Positions 1 to 8,368 of a DNA stretch of 37,155 nucleotides are shown piece after piece (position 1 is the first letter of the stretch; each line of letters opens with the position of its first letter). The notes beneath the pieces are model-generated. The model searched no databases and was not told the DNA's origin. It saw nothing but the letters and a program-made list of their open reading frames with translations. Source of the stretch: Desulfuromonas sp. (GTDB lineage Bacteria > Desulfobacterota > Desulfuromonadia > Desulfuromonadales > Desulfuromonadaceae). The stretch is from the NCBI GenBank assembly GCA_028685815.1, contig JAQUDG010000011.1, forward strand, positions 1-37,155. Reading direction: 5' to 3'. The position numbers and the translations under genes were made by a program.

Positions 1-1
1 C

Positions 2-454
2 CGTGTTGCGGAGGGGGTGAAGCTATTCTCTTTGTACAAGTTCCGCACTATGAATGCAGATGCAGAAAAAGCGACAGGGGCTGTCTGGGCTGCAGAAAAT
101 GATCCCAGGATTACAAAGATAGGGGCATTTCTAAGGAAAAGTCGAATCGACGAATTGCCTCAGCTTTGCAACGTATTTATGGGAGAGATGAGCTTTGTCG
201 GACCGCGTCCTGAACGCCCTGAGTTTGTTGAGGATTTATCCACCAAGATTCCCTACTATTTCGCGCGCCACACGATAAAACCAGGAATAACAGGGTGGGC
301 GCAGGTTCTGTATCCCTATGGAGCTTCCGAGGAGGACGCCAAAGAAAAGTTACGTTACGACCTTTATTACCTAAAAAACTACTCATTGATATTGGATATT
401 CTCATAGTGCTAGAGACAATTAAGGTTGTGCTTCTGGGACGCGGAGGTAGATGA
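2..454 (+). CDS. Priming sugar transferase, EPS type (5'-truncated)
   Basis: C-terminal catalytic part of a bacterial sugar transferase (WcaJ/EpsB/PssY type), which moves a sugar-1-phosphate from a nucleotide sugar to undecaprenyl phosphate and so starts each EPS repeat unit at the inner membrane. Visible signatures are LYKFRTM near the start, NDPRITKIGAFLRKSRIDEL, then MSFVGPRPERP and PGITGWAQ, in the family order. The frame is open to the left edge, so the membrane-spanning N-terminal region lies outside the window; an internal GTG at 17 is not the real start because the conserved block begins upstream of it. The wording around GPRPERP fits the exosortase-associated subgroup (TIGR03013). 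The stop at 452-454 is immediately followed by the export gene. Function is well supported; the sugar is unknown. Confidence 0.93.
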   Translation, partial: RVAEGVKLFSLYKFRTMNADAEKATGAVWAAENDPRITKIGAFLRKSRIDELPQLCNVFMGEMSFVGPRPERPEFVEDLSTKIPYYFARHTIKPGITGWAQVLYPYGASEEDAKEKLRYDLYYLKNYSLILDILIVLETIKVVLLGRGGR

Positions 455-455
455 A

Positions 456-1259
456 ATGAAAAACATTTTTCTTGGAGTTGTTTGGATTGTTGCCCTGCTC
501 GCACCAGTTGCGCAGGCGGGTGATTATGTGATCGGTGCGGGGGATGGTTTGAGTATTTCCGTCTGGGGGACACCGGAACTAAGTGTGGGCACAATAGTCA
601 GGCCAGACGGGAAAATTACCCTGCCGGCTGTGGGGGATGTTTCCGCCGCTAAGATGACTCCGACGCAGCTTGGGCAAAAATTAACTCTAGTGTTGGCTGA
701 TTATGTCAAGAGTCCGATCGTTACGGTAACTGTAGACAAGGTAACCAATAACCGCGTCTATATTTCCGGAGGAGGAATTCCAGCTCAGGTGCGCTATATG
801 AGCGGAAGTACATCGCTGTTCAAGTTATTATGCGGCCTTGAAGGGATAGCAAATTCTGACTTGCAACTCGCCTTTGTGATGCGTAGCGATGAAAAGCTCG
901 ACGTGGATATGTACGACTTGTTTAGCCGTGGAAACCTTAGCGCTGATATCGCCCTGAAACCCGAGGACATTCTTTTTCTCCCCACTAACGAGTTGAACAA
1001 AGTCTATGTCGTTGGGGCAGTAGTTAACCCGCAGGCCATTGTATTTCGGGATGGTCTGAGCATTTTGGATGTAATTCTGGAATCAGGCGGATTTACTAAG
1101 TTTGCCAAGACAAGTGCCGTCTTAATTCTGCGTAAACAGGAGGGAGAGCGCACACGTATAAAGCTTAATATGGATAGTCTTATGAAGGATGGAGTGCTCA
1201 GTGAAAATATTCCGATGCAGCGTGGAGACTATGTGCTAGTCCGCGAAGGGATGTTTTAG
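456..1259 (+). CDS. Polysaccharide export protein, Wza-like (XrtA-system type)
   Basis: A 267-residue periplasmic/outer-membrane export protein. Residues 1-20 form a signal peptide ending in VAQAG. A Poly_export domain follows (about 22-95, with YVIGAGDGLSISVWG and RPDGKITLPAVGDV), then two SLBB-like segments (about 100-180 and 185-265). ATG 456 is chosen because GGAGG at 443-447 sits 8 bases upstream and a signal peptide begins exactly there; an in-frame upstream GTG at 426 lies inside the previous gene. No lipobox cysteine is seen at the signal-peptide cleavage region, so it may not be a lipoprotein as Wza is. By family, it forms or contacts the outer-membrane channel for EPS. Located one base after the priming transferase, it is clearly in the same operon. 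Confidence 0.92.
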   Translation: MKNIFLGVVWIVALLAPVAQAGDYVIGAGDGLSISVWGTPELSVGTIVRPDGKITLPAVGDVSAAKMTPTQLGQKLTLVLADYVKSPIVTVTVDKVTNNRVYISGGGIPAQVRYMSGSTSLFKLLCGLEGIANSDLQLAFVMRSDEKLDVDMYDLFSRGNLSADIALKPEDILFLPTNELNKVYVVGAVVNPQAIVFRDGLSILDVILESGGFTKFAKTSAVLILRKQEGERTRIKLNMDSLMKDGVLSENIPMQRGDYVLVREGMF

Positions 1260-1304
1260 GTTCATGAGCAACTATAGGCACACGCGAAAACTGGACGAGG
1301 ACTT

Positions 1305-2879
1305 ATGAATTCATACTATGCGCAGGTAAAAATTTATCTGCAGATACTCTATAACAGGCGCTATCTGTTTTTGCTTATCACCGTTACCCTAAGTCTCGCA
1401 ATTATGGTTGGCAGCCTCTTTTCTCCTAAAAAATATGAGGCAAAAAGTACTGTATTTATAGAGAAAAACGTAGTGAATAGCCTTTTGCAGGGGCTTACCG
1501 TAACACCCTCCATGAATGATCGTATCCGTGTTCTACGCTACCATATGCTGAGCCGAGATATTATCTCTAGGGTTCTCAAAAAGATGGATATGGATGAAAA
1601 AACGCGTACCCCTGCAGCATTTGAAGGGCTCATCCGGCAGTGCCAAGAAACCACCAAGATCAACATGAAGGGTAATGACCTGTTTTTTGTCTCTCTGGTC
1701 AATTCAGATCCAGGATTTGCCAGAGATTATATCAACACCCTTGTGAATACCTATGTCGAAGAAAATATTTCCTCTAAACGTGAAGAGTCGTTTGGAGCCG
1801 ACCGATTTCTTTCAGAGCAAGTGGGGTTTTATAAGCAGAAACTTAATAAAGTTGAAGACGAAATCTATAACTATCGTAAGAAAACCGGGATTTTTTCCAG
1901 TGTAACCGAAGCCTCAATTGTTGAGTTCGTTGATAAGCTAGAAGAGGAAATACGCTCTTTGCAGGGGAAAAAGAATGAGCTCATGGCGACGGCAAAGACT
2001 ATCCGTGAGCAGTTGGCTTCCATGCAGGATGCGGCCTCCACTAGGGGTGCAGGCCTTGGCGGGTTTGACATGTTTGGCGGTTCAAGAGACGAAATGCGGA
2101 TGGAAACTCTGCAGGCTCAACTTGATGCATTATTGTTTATGTACAACGATTCTTACCCGGGCGTAGTCAGGTTACGGCATCAGATTGAAGAGTTGGAGAA
2201 GAGCCTCGCGCTTAATTTATCCCCACCAGTTGAGCCTGTGCCCGGGGTATTTAATCCTGTCGAAGATCCAATTTTTGTCGACCTTAAAATGCGCATGAAT
2301 ACCGCTCAGTCTGATCTTAATGCCTTAAAAGCACGCGAACAGGAGTTGAACGCACAAGTTTTCACCAACAAGGAAATGTTGGAGAAGTTCCCGCAGGATA
2401 AAAAAGTTCTTGCCGAAATGGAGCGCGAGCGGAGCATGGTGAAAAATGTATACGAGACTTTGCAGCAGCGCGTAGGGATGGCCGAGGTCTCAAAACAGAT
2501 GGAAGTGGCTGATAAAGCAACAACCTTCAGAATTGTTGACCCCGCAATCTTGCCCACCATTCCAGTGGGAACCAAACGCCTGAAAAAAATGTTTTTTGGA
2601 ATTTTAGTTGGTATTGGGGCTGCGATAGGGGCTGTTGTGGTGCGGGAACAGTTAGATGATACCGTGCGTAATGCGGATGTTCTGCGGAGCAAAGGGATAA
2701 CGGTTCTTGCCGAGATTCCTCTTATGTTCAGCGAAGATGATACTTCAAAACTAAAAAAATGGGACAGGCTAGTTTACGCGTATTCAGGCCTGTGCCTGGG
2801 GTTGATATTACTAATTCTGCTACATGATTTTCTCCGATTGTCTGTTCTGGATCGACTGGTTGCAACTTTGCCGATATGA
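1305..2879 (+). CDS. Chain-length determinant, Wzz/PCP family (XrtA-system type)
   Basis: A 524-residue inner-membrane polysaccharide co-polymerase. The order is a Wzz N-terminal domain with a membrane helix at about 20-38, a long periplasmic coiled-coil-rich region (about 150-410, Glu/Lys/Gln-rich, for example KLEEEIRSLQGKKNEL), a second helix at about 429-446 and a third at about 490-508. The proline-rich stretch before helix 2 (ILPTIPVGTKRLKK) is typical. No kinase domain is fused; the BY-kinase is the next gene, as in the pepcterm_ChnLen family (TIGR03007). An ACGAGG ribosome site lies at 1295-1300, before ATG 1305. By family it sets polymer length and couples polymerisation to export, with the BY-kinase as its cytoplasmic partner. 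Confidence 0.92.
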   Translation: MNSYYAQVKIYLQILYNRRYLFLLITVTLSLAIMVGSLFSPKKYEAKSTVFIEKNVVNSLLQGLTVTPSMNDRIRVLRYHMLSRDIISRVLKKMDMDEKTRTPAAFEGLIRQCQETTKINMKGNDLFFVSLVNSDPGFARDYINTLVNTYVEENISSKREESFGADRFLSEQVGFYKQKLNKVEDEIYNYRKKTGIFSSVTEASIVEFVDKLEEEIRSLQGKKNELMATAKTIREQLASMQDAASTRGAGLGGFDMFGGSRDEMRMETLQAQLDALLFMYNDSYPGVVRLRHQIEELEKSLALNLSPPVEPVPGVFNPVEDPIFVDLKMRMNTAQSDLNALKAREQELNAQVFTNKEMLEKFPQDKKVLAEMERERSMVKNVYETLQQRVGMAEVSKQMEVADKATTFRIVDPAILPTIPVGTKRLKKMFFGILVGIGAAIGAVVVREQLDDTVRNADVLRSKGITVLAEIPLMFSEDDTSKLKKWDRLVYAYSGLCLGLILLILLHDFLRLSVLDRLVATLPI

Positions 2880-2915
2880 CCGCAACTCCTCTCCATATAA
2901 CAGTATTTTATGCTG

Positions 2916-2932
2916 TTGGCACGTAAGTTCTA
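2916..2932 (+). promoter_or_regulatory. Weak sigma-54-like promoter match
   Basis: The 145-base gap between the chain-length gene and the kinase contains TTGGCACG, a very good -24 element. The -12 position reads TTCT instead of the expected TTGC, so the conserved GC dinucleotide is missing. It is recorded because sigma-54 control is known in XrtA/PEP-CTERM systems. On sequence alone it is a weak match. Confidence 0.2.
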
Positions 2933-2962
2933 GATAGGATTATGCAGATATCTTGAGCGCTA

Positions 2963-2981
2963 TTGCATTTTTTAAGTGCAA
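2963..2981. promoter_or_regulatory. Inverted repeat in gap before BY-kinase (possible operator)
   Basis: TTGCATTT and AAGTGCAA form an 8-pair inverted repeat (one G-T pair) around a 3-base loop, 44 bases before the kinase start. No long T-run follows directly, so an operator or small RNA hairpin is likelier than a terminator. The function is a guess. Confidence 0.35.
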
Positions 2982-3024
2982 AATCTATTCAAGGATATAT
3001 AGGGCCATCAAAGAAGGATAATCA

Positions 3025-3897
3025 ATGAGTCGAATTGATAAGGCGCTCGAAATTGCGGCGCAAAAACGCAAGGCAGCAGATTCTGGTAAAAGGTCTGAAG
3101 TAGAGCCAGAAGTTGGGGCAAGGGAGGATGATCTGGGGGCGCGCACGGCGGCCCTCAGCCCAAGAACAGCAATGCCAGTTCTACAGCCAAAGGTGCCAAT
3201 TCATGGAGCGGACAACCCCTTTCTGGTTGCCGCGCATAGTGCGGGAAATGGCGCCTCGGAACAATATCGCAAACTCAAATCATCCCTGGTAAAGCTGAGT
3301 CAACTGGGGCGTTTTGAAAATTCATTGATGGTAACCAGTGCGGTAGGTGGAGAGGGGAAAACGCTGACCTCGCTGAATCTGGCCATCACCTTGGCGCAGG
3401 AATATGATCACACCGTCTTGCTGGTAGAAGCAGATATCCGCTCCCCCTCTGTTCTTAAATATTTGGGCATGCAAGCAGAGATGGGTCTTACCGATTGTAT
3501 CCTTGATGGAGTCGATGTTGGAGAAGTGTTGATTAAAACCGATATTGGCAATCTCACGATTTTGCCCGCAGGGCGCATGGTTCCGAATCCAGTGGAACTT
3601 TTTTCCTCCAAAAAAATGCAAGACTTGCTTGAGGAGATTAAAAATCGGTATGCCAATCGCTACATAATAGTGGATACCACTCCTTTGTTGCCATTTGCGG
3701 AACCTCAATACATTGCGAATGTTGTCGATGGGGTTTTGCTTGTAGTCCGAGAGGGATACACCTCTATGGATAAACTGAACAAGTCTCTAGGATTGCTGAA
3801 AAACCACAACTTGCTTGGCGTGATATGCAATGCGGTTAGGCAAACCAAGGAGTACAAATACGGGTATTACGGTTACTACGGATATAAAGACAACTAA
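3025..3897 (+). CDS. BY-kinase / CpsD-like tyrosine kinase of EPS system
   Basis: A 290-residue cytoplasmic ATPase of the bacterial tyrosine kinase type. Walker A is SAVGGEGKT at 105-113, Walker A' is VLLVEADIRSP at 131-141 and Walker B is YIIVDTTP at 213-220. The C-terminus carries a tyrosine cluster (Y277, 279, 281, 282, 284, 285, 287 within a Tyr/Gly-rich tail), the usual autophosphorylation region. The first 80 residues are a charged, low-complexity linker typical of stand-alone XrtA-associated kinases (TIGR03018). ATG 3025 follows AAGAAGGA with good spacing. By family, it cycles phosphorylation to drive assembly of the chain-length/export complex. A 145-base gap upstream suggests it may have its own control. 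Confidence 0.93.
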   Translation: MSRIDKALEIAAQKRKAADSGKRSEVEPEVGAREDDLGARTAALSPRTAMPVLQPKVPIHGADNPFLVAAHSAGNGASEQYRKLKSSLVKLSQLGRFENSLMVTSAVGGEGKTLTSLNLAITLAQEYDHTVLLVEADIRSPSVLKYLGMQAEMGLTDCILDGVDVGEVLIKTDIGNLTILPAGRMVPNPVELFSSKKMQDLLEEIKNRYANRYIIVDTTPLLPFAEPQYIANVVDGVLLVVREGYTSMDKLNKSLGLLKNHNLLGVICNAVRQTKEYKYGYYGYYGYKDN

Positions 3898-3907
3898 TTA
3901 GGCCAGT

Positions 3908-3950
3908 GGACTAGGCGACATTGAGTTCAAAGCCTAGCCCGTTGTTTTTT
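3908..3950 (+). terminator. Candidate rho-independent terminator after BY-kinase
   Basis: CTAGGC (3911-3916) pairs with GCCTAG (3932-3937); after a one-base mismatch, two more G-C pairs extend the stem. A run of six T follows at 3945-3950. The 15-base loop is long, so termination may be partial. If real, it would separate the kinase from the barrel gene. Confidence 0.4.
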
Positions 3951-4026
3951 CCATGTATGGGTACACAAAATCAACAAGTTTTTATCGTCGCAACGGAGAT
4001 ATGCCATTCAATTTGGAAAGACACTT

Positions 4027-5265
4027 TTGGCCCTGTTTGTCGCATATCTACCGATGTGCTCCGTAGCTTGGAGCGATATTCGGGTCGCGCCTTTTTTTTC
4101 TCTGCGTGAAGAGTATAACGACAATATTGATTTAGAATATAAGGCGAAAAGTGACTTTATCACGCTGGCAACTGCAGGATTAGCGATTGGCTGGGAAGCC
4201 CGGTTTTTTGAGCTTGATCTTCACCTTGGCCTCGAATATGAAAAATATCTTGAATACAGCGAAAAAGACGATCTACGTCCGAGTCAAGGTACGCGATTGG
4301 AATCACTCTTTAATCTTTATCGCGACATTGTGTTTTTGCGTATCAGTGATACCTACGAACGGGTGGCAATCGACGAGGGGAACAAAGGGGGAATAGGGAA
4401 TAATCTTACCAATCTCACCGACAGTAACCGCTTGGAAATAAACCCATTTATGCTCCTTGACCTCACCAGCACCCTTCAATTCCGCTTAGATTATTTGTAT
4501 CAAAACCTCTGGTACGACAAAGCGGAAGGGGACGACGCAGAATTTCATCGTTACAGCACCACCCTAACCAAAGCACTGACGCCACATATCAGCGCCAGCG
4601 TTAACGGAGGTTTTACCCAGTACCGCCCCAAAGATCCGTTTGATCCATTTTCAAATGACACCGGAGCGGAAAGATATGATCGACGTGATATCGGCGTGGG
4701 CTTGTACTGGCAACCGCTTGAGCAGCTTGTTTTTGGTGCAAATTACGGGCGTGCCTGGCTCGATTACGCGTTCAGTAACGATTACGATACCAACCTGATG
4801 GGAATACGCATGGATTACCAGCTCTCTAGAATACACTGGCTGGCCCTTGCCTATCAGGAAGGAATAACCGCCAGCGTAAAAGATGGGGCGCGCAAACAAA
4901 AGGAGTATTCTTGTGCCCTTGGGTATCACGACCGCATCCTGGCTACTATTGAACTCTTTAGCCGGCGTGAGGATTACCTTGAACGCAAGCGCAGCGATGA
5001 TGTCTGGGGGGGGAGTTTCAGCGCAGAGGTTCCCTTGAGCGCTAAATATGGGGTGAGGACTTTATTACGCTATGCGGATTATGAAGAAGACTCCCCCATC
5101 TATGCCGAAGAGCATCAGCGCTATGGGGCGCTTGTTGCCTTATACCGTGAACTGCGCGTGGGACGTGCTTCACTTGGATATACCTATAATCGCAATGATT
5201 CAAACCATAAATTAGAAAATTACACTAACAACATAATTTACGTGCAACTGGCGCTGCATTGGTAG
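4027..5265 (+). CDS. Outer-membrane beta-barrel protein of XrtA-type EPS system
   Basis: A protein of about 412 residues rich in alternating aromatic/polar strands (for example LQFRLDYLYQNLWYD), ending in tryptophan (VQLALHW), a typical outer-membrane barrel end. Its place between the BY-kinase and the AAA ATPase, and its size, match the TIGR03016 family of exosortase-A EPS loci; it probably takes part in polymer passage through the outer membrane. The start is uncertain. TTG 4027 is the only usual start codon in this frame after the stop at 3922-3924, and it gives a signal peptide with no positive n-region. The codons just upstream encode a convincing basic n-region (KFLSSQRRYAIQFGK), so the true start is probably earlier, through a rare codon or a frameshift near the AAAA tract at about 3967. 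Confidence 0.8.
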   Translation: MALFVAYLPMCSVAWSDIRVAPFFSLREEYNDNIDLEYKAKSDFITLATAGLAIGWEARFFELDLHLGLEYEKYLEYSEKDDLRPSQGTRLESLFNLYRDIVFLRISDTYERVAIDEGNKGGIGNNLTNLTDSNRLEINPFMLLDLTSTLQFRLDYLYQNLWYDKAEGDDAEFHRYSTTLTKALTPHISASVNGGFTQYRPKDPFDPFSNDTGAERYDRRDIGVGLYWQPLEQLVFGANYGRAWLDYAFSNDYDTNLMGIRMDYQLSRIHWLALAYQEGITASVKDGARKQKEYSCALGYHDRILATIELFSRREDYLERKRSDDVWGGSFSAEVPLSAKYGVRTLLRYADYEEDSPIYAEEHQRYGALVALYRELRVGRASLGYTYNRNDSNHKLENYTNNIIYVQLALHW

Positions 5266-5310
5266 CGTGCCCTTTACGTTGCGGACAATCAATTACTCAC
5301 AGGTGCGTGG

Positions 5311-6402
5311 ATGTATGAAGCCTACTTTGGATTAAGCACCAAACCGTTTGAGCTGGTGCCGAACCCTCATTTTCTATTTAAGAGCCATTCGCATAAAAAG
5401 GCGATTAATTACCTGACCTATGGCTTGCAGGAGGGGGCTGGTTTTATCTTGCTTGCAGGTGAGGTAGGTTCGGGAAAAACTACGCTTATCCGTAATCTTA
5501 TCAACGATCTAGATGAAGATATCGCTCTTTGTCGGGTATTTAATACCCGGGCAGATGCAGCTCAGATACTGGCTATGATCAATGAGGATTTCGGACTTGA
5601 AGTTGAAGGGAAAGATAAGGTCGCACTGCTACGGGATCTCAATGATCATCTTGTCGTTCTGCACGCAGAAGGACGGCGGGCCCTTATCATTATCGACGAA
5701 GCGCAAAATTTATCTGTAGAGGTTCTGGAAGAGATCCGCTTGCTGTCTAACCTCGAAGCCGACACGGTTAAGCTGGTGCAGATCATTCTGGTTGGGCAAC
5801 CTGAGCTGGTGGAATTGATCATCCGACCGGAGTTGCGTCAGTTGCGCCAGCGCATAGGAATTCACTGTCAGCTCGAACCTCTGACCCGCGAGGAGGTAGA
5901 GGGCTATATATATCACCGGTTGGAGACTGCCGGGAATCGTGAAGCCGTGATCTGGCACGCAGGGGCATTTGATCTTATGTACCACTACAGTGGGGGGGTC
6001 CCTCGATTGATCAATCAGTTTTGTGACTTTGCTCTCCTGTGCGTGTTTGCGGAGCAGGGTCGAGAGTTGAGTCTGGAAATGCTCAAAGAGGTGATCGGAG
6101 ATATCACCTGGGATAAAACCGGATCAACGGGGGAGGCAGGTGGGGCAATTTATCCCACACCGCAGCAAAACGTTTCGGATTGGCAACAACTGGCAGATTT
6201 TCTTACTCGAATTGAGAGAGTGTGGGGAGAAGATGGAGCTGTTTTAGCTCATCTGGAGACGCGTGAAGAGCGTACGTTGCGCTTAGAGTTACACCAGATG
6301 CAGTTGAAGCAGATGCAGAGGATAGACATTCTTCTTGAGAGAATTGCGGAACACCTGGGGGCACCGTCTGCCTCGTCAATATCTCAGGAGAGGGAGAACT
6401 GA
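5311..6402 (+). CDS. AAA ATPase, ExeA/MshM-like, XrtA-associated
   Basis: A 363-residue ATPase. It starts with YEAYFGLSTKPFELVPNP, the standard opening of the ExeA/GspA-like AAA family. Walker A is GEVGSGKTT at 50-58, Walker B is LIIIDEAQNL at about 125-134, and ILVGQPEL follows as the sensor region. The C-terminal about 90 residues are an extension with a Gln/Leu-rich, coiled-coil-like tail. This matches the exosortase-associated ATPase family (TIGR03015). By family it probably energises or organises envelope assembly; its exact target is not known. Two bases separate its stop from the deacetylase start, so they are co-transcribed. Confidence 0.92.
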   Translation: MYEAYFGLSTKPFELVPNPHFLFKSHSHKKAINYLTYGLQEGAGFILLAGEVGSGKTTLIRNLINDLDEDIALCRVFNTRADAAQILAMINEDFGLEVEGKDKVALLRDLNDHLVVLHAEGRRALIIIDEAQNLSVEVLEEIRLLSNLEADTVKLVQIILVGQPELVELIIRPELRQLRQRIGIHCQLEPLTREEVEGYIYHRLETAGNREAVIWHAGAFDLMYHYSGGVPRLINQFCDFALLCVFAEQGRELSLEMLKEVIGDITWDKTGSTGEAGGAIYPTPQQNVSDWQQLADFLTRIERVWGEDGAVLAHLETREERTLRLELHQMQLKQMQRIDILLERIAEHLGAPSASSISQEREN

Positions 6403-6404
6403 GC

Positions 6405-7313
6405 ATGAAGGCTGACATTGATGTGGCCCAAAAACGCCCCATAACGAACATGCTCAGCATCGATGTGGAAGATTACTTTCAAGTCTCTGCGTTTGAAAAG
6501 GTATCGCCCCCGGCAACGTGGCAGGATCGGGAATGGCGCTTTGAAGCCAACACCGACAGGATACTTGAATTGTTGGAACAACATCAAACCCACGCCACTT
6601 TTTTTGTGTTGAGCTGGGTTGCGCAGCGCTGTCCCGATCTTATTCGACGTATTGTTGCTGCCGGTCATGAGCTTGCAAGTCACGGACATGGACATCGACG
6701 TGTCAACACGTTATCCCGCGAGGAATTCCGCCACGATATACGCTACGCCAAGAATAAACTCGAACAAATTTCTGGGGAGTGCGTTACTGGTTACCGCGCA
6801 CCGAGTTATTCTATTTCGCCTCATACGCCTTGGGCTTTCGATGAACTACTCGAAGCCGGATACCGCTACGATTCAAGCATCTTTCCGGTTAAACACGATT
6901 TTTATGGTTTGGCTGACTGGCCACGTTTTGCCGGGTTCGCCGTTAGAGACACACACGGAGCTTGGCGCGCCGGAGCATCTGAAGATGTGCAGCCTGCGAT
7001 CAGAGAGTTGCCTATCTCCACGTTGCGTCTGGGCGGGAGAAATCTGCCCATTGCTGGTGGTGGTTATTTCCGCCTTCTGCCTTACGGCGTAACTCGGTGG
7101 GGTTTGCGCCAGCTGAATAATAAGGAAGAGCAGCCCTTTGTTTTCTATCTCCATCCGTGGGAGTTAGATCCAGAGCAACCGCGTATGCGAGGAGCGGGAT
7201 GGAAAAGTAACTTCAGGCATTACCTCAATCTGAGCAAGACCGAGGCGCGTTTTGCGCGGTTAATGCAGGATTTTCACTTTGATACCATTAAAGCGGGACT
7301 GAATGTGACATGA
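6405..7313 (+). CDS. Polysaccharide deacetylase with DUF3473 tail (XrtA type)
   Basis: A 302-residue carbohydrate esterase family 4 protein, expected to remove N- or O-acetyl groups from the polymer. Metal and catalytic motifs are present: LSIDVEDYF (D20, E22, D23), the histidine motif SHGHGH (H93, H97) and RAPSYS (131-136). The end carries YLHPWELDPEQPR, characteristic of the DUF3473 tail in the pepcterm_polyde family (TIGR03006). There is no signal peptide, as usual for this subgroup, so it may act in the cytoplasm on lipid-linked intermediates. ATG 6405 follows AGGAGAGGGA at 6387-6396. Its last four bases overlap the next gene (ATGA), pointing to translational coupling. Confidence 0.93.
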   Translation: MKADIDVAQKRPITNMLSIDVEDYFQVSAFEKVSPPATWQDREWRFEANTDRILELLEQHQTHATFFVLSWVAQRCPDLIRRIVAAGHELASHGHGHRRVNTLSREEFRHDIRYAKNKLEQISGECVTGYRAPSYSISPHTPWAFDELLEAGYRYDSSIFPVKHDFYGLADWPRFAGFAVRDTHGAWRAGASEDVQPAIRELPISTLRLGGRNLPIAGGGYFRLLPYGVTRWGLRQLNNKEEQPFVFYLHPWELDPEQPRMRGAGWKSNFRHYLNLSKTEARFARLMQDFHFDTIKAGLNVT

Positions 7314-8368
7314 AGCAGCTACGATTCCGCCTGGCAACGCAAGCTGACCGCGTAGTCTGGGATGCATATGTGACAGAACATCCTGATGGGTTGCCCTATC
7401 AGTTATGGGCTTGGCGCCAGGCGGTCGAGGAGGCCTACGCCTATCAGTCCCATTATCTCTTGGCGGAGTCGGAAGATAATATTTGCGGAGTCTTGCCACT
7501 CATTGCCTTTTGCGTGCCGTTACGTGGTACGCGCCTAATCTCTTTGCCTTACTGTGATGCGGGAGGTGTTGTAGCCGATACCGCGGAAATAGCGACAGCC
7601 TTGGTTAGATATGCGACCGAAACAACGCAGAGGGAATGCTTAATACGTTGCGCCATGCCGCTGTTACCGCAACAGGCCAATCTTACCTCCAAGGTGAGGA
7701 TGATTCTCCAACTACCTGCAGACAGCTCAACGCTTCTTGCCTCCATGAAGGCCAAAGTGCGCAGCCAGATAAACAAACCGCAGCGTGATGGTCTTACGGC
7801 AAAACTGGGGCAGATGGAGCTGATACATGAATTCTATATGGTTTTTGCAGAAAACATGCGCGATCTCGGATCTCCGGTGCATAGCCGCCACTGGATTGAA
7901 GCTATCGTTAGCGCCTACGGTGAACAGTGCCGAATCGCGGTGGTATATACGCCACAGGGAGAGGTTGCCGCAGCCGGAATTATTTTGCTCCACCCCAATT
8001 TGGTGGTGATCCCTTGGGCTTCGGCGCGGCAGCGCTTCAATAAAATGAACCCCAACATGTTGTTGTATTGGACGTTTCTATCTTTTGCGTGTGACCACGG
8101 CTACCCGCAGTTTGACTTTGGGCGCTCAACACCCGACGAAGGAACCTATCGGTTTAAAAAACAGTGGGGTGCAAGTCCGCAACCGCTTTACTGGTATGAA
8201 TTGCCCACACAACTCGGGCAGGGCGCGGAAGCACAGACTGAATCGCCGTCTTTACGTCAGCGGGCAATAAATCGAGGTACAAGCCTGGTAGCAAAGTTGT
8301 GGCAGAAACTGCCGCTCCCTGTTGCCAACGCCCTTGGGCCCAAAGTTAGAAAGTATATTTCGTTATGA
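7310..8368 (+). CDS. FemAB-like acyl/aminoacyltransferase (XrtA type)
   Basis: A 352-residue protein with two GNAT-like halves. The central VRSQINKPQRDGL and the later FDFGRSTPDEGTYRFKKQWG are hallmark stretches of the exosortase-associated FemAB family (TIGR03019). Related Fem proteins transfer amino acids from aminoacyl-tRNA to peptidoglycan precursors; the substrate of this subgroup is not established, and an aminoacyl or acyl group placed on the EPS unit is plausible. The gene overlaps the deacetylase upstream and the glycosyltransferase downstream by four bases each (ATGA), so all three are translated as a coupled set. Confidence 0.9.
   Translation: MKQLRFRLATQADRVVWDAYVTEHPDGLPYQLWAWRQAVEEAYAYQSHYLLAESEDNICGVLPLIAFCVPLRGTRLISLPYCDAGGVVADTAEIATALVRYATETTQRECLIRCAMPLLPQQANLTSKVRMILQLPADSSTLLASMKAKVRSQINKPQRDGLTAKLGQMELIHEFYMVFAENMRDLGSPVHSRHWIEAIVSAYGEQCRIAVVYTPQGEVAAAGIILLHPNLVVIPWASARQRFNKMNPNMLLYWTFLSFACDHGYPQFDFGRSTPDEGTYRFKKQWGASPQPLYWYELPTQLGQGAEAQTESPSLRQRAINRGTSLVAKLWQKLPLPVANALGPKVRKYISL

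Noticed and set aside
426-455. Longer start (GTG 426) for the export protein
   Set aside because: It lies inside the priming transferase gene and would put ten residues ahead of a clear signal peptide; ATG 456 has a good ribosome site.
2306-2692. Minus-strand open frame of 128 codons
   Set aside because: It is fully inside the chain-length gene, whose protein is clearly conserved; the opposite frame has no recognisable domain or ribosome site.
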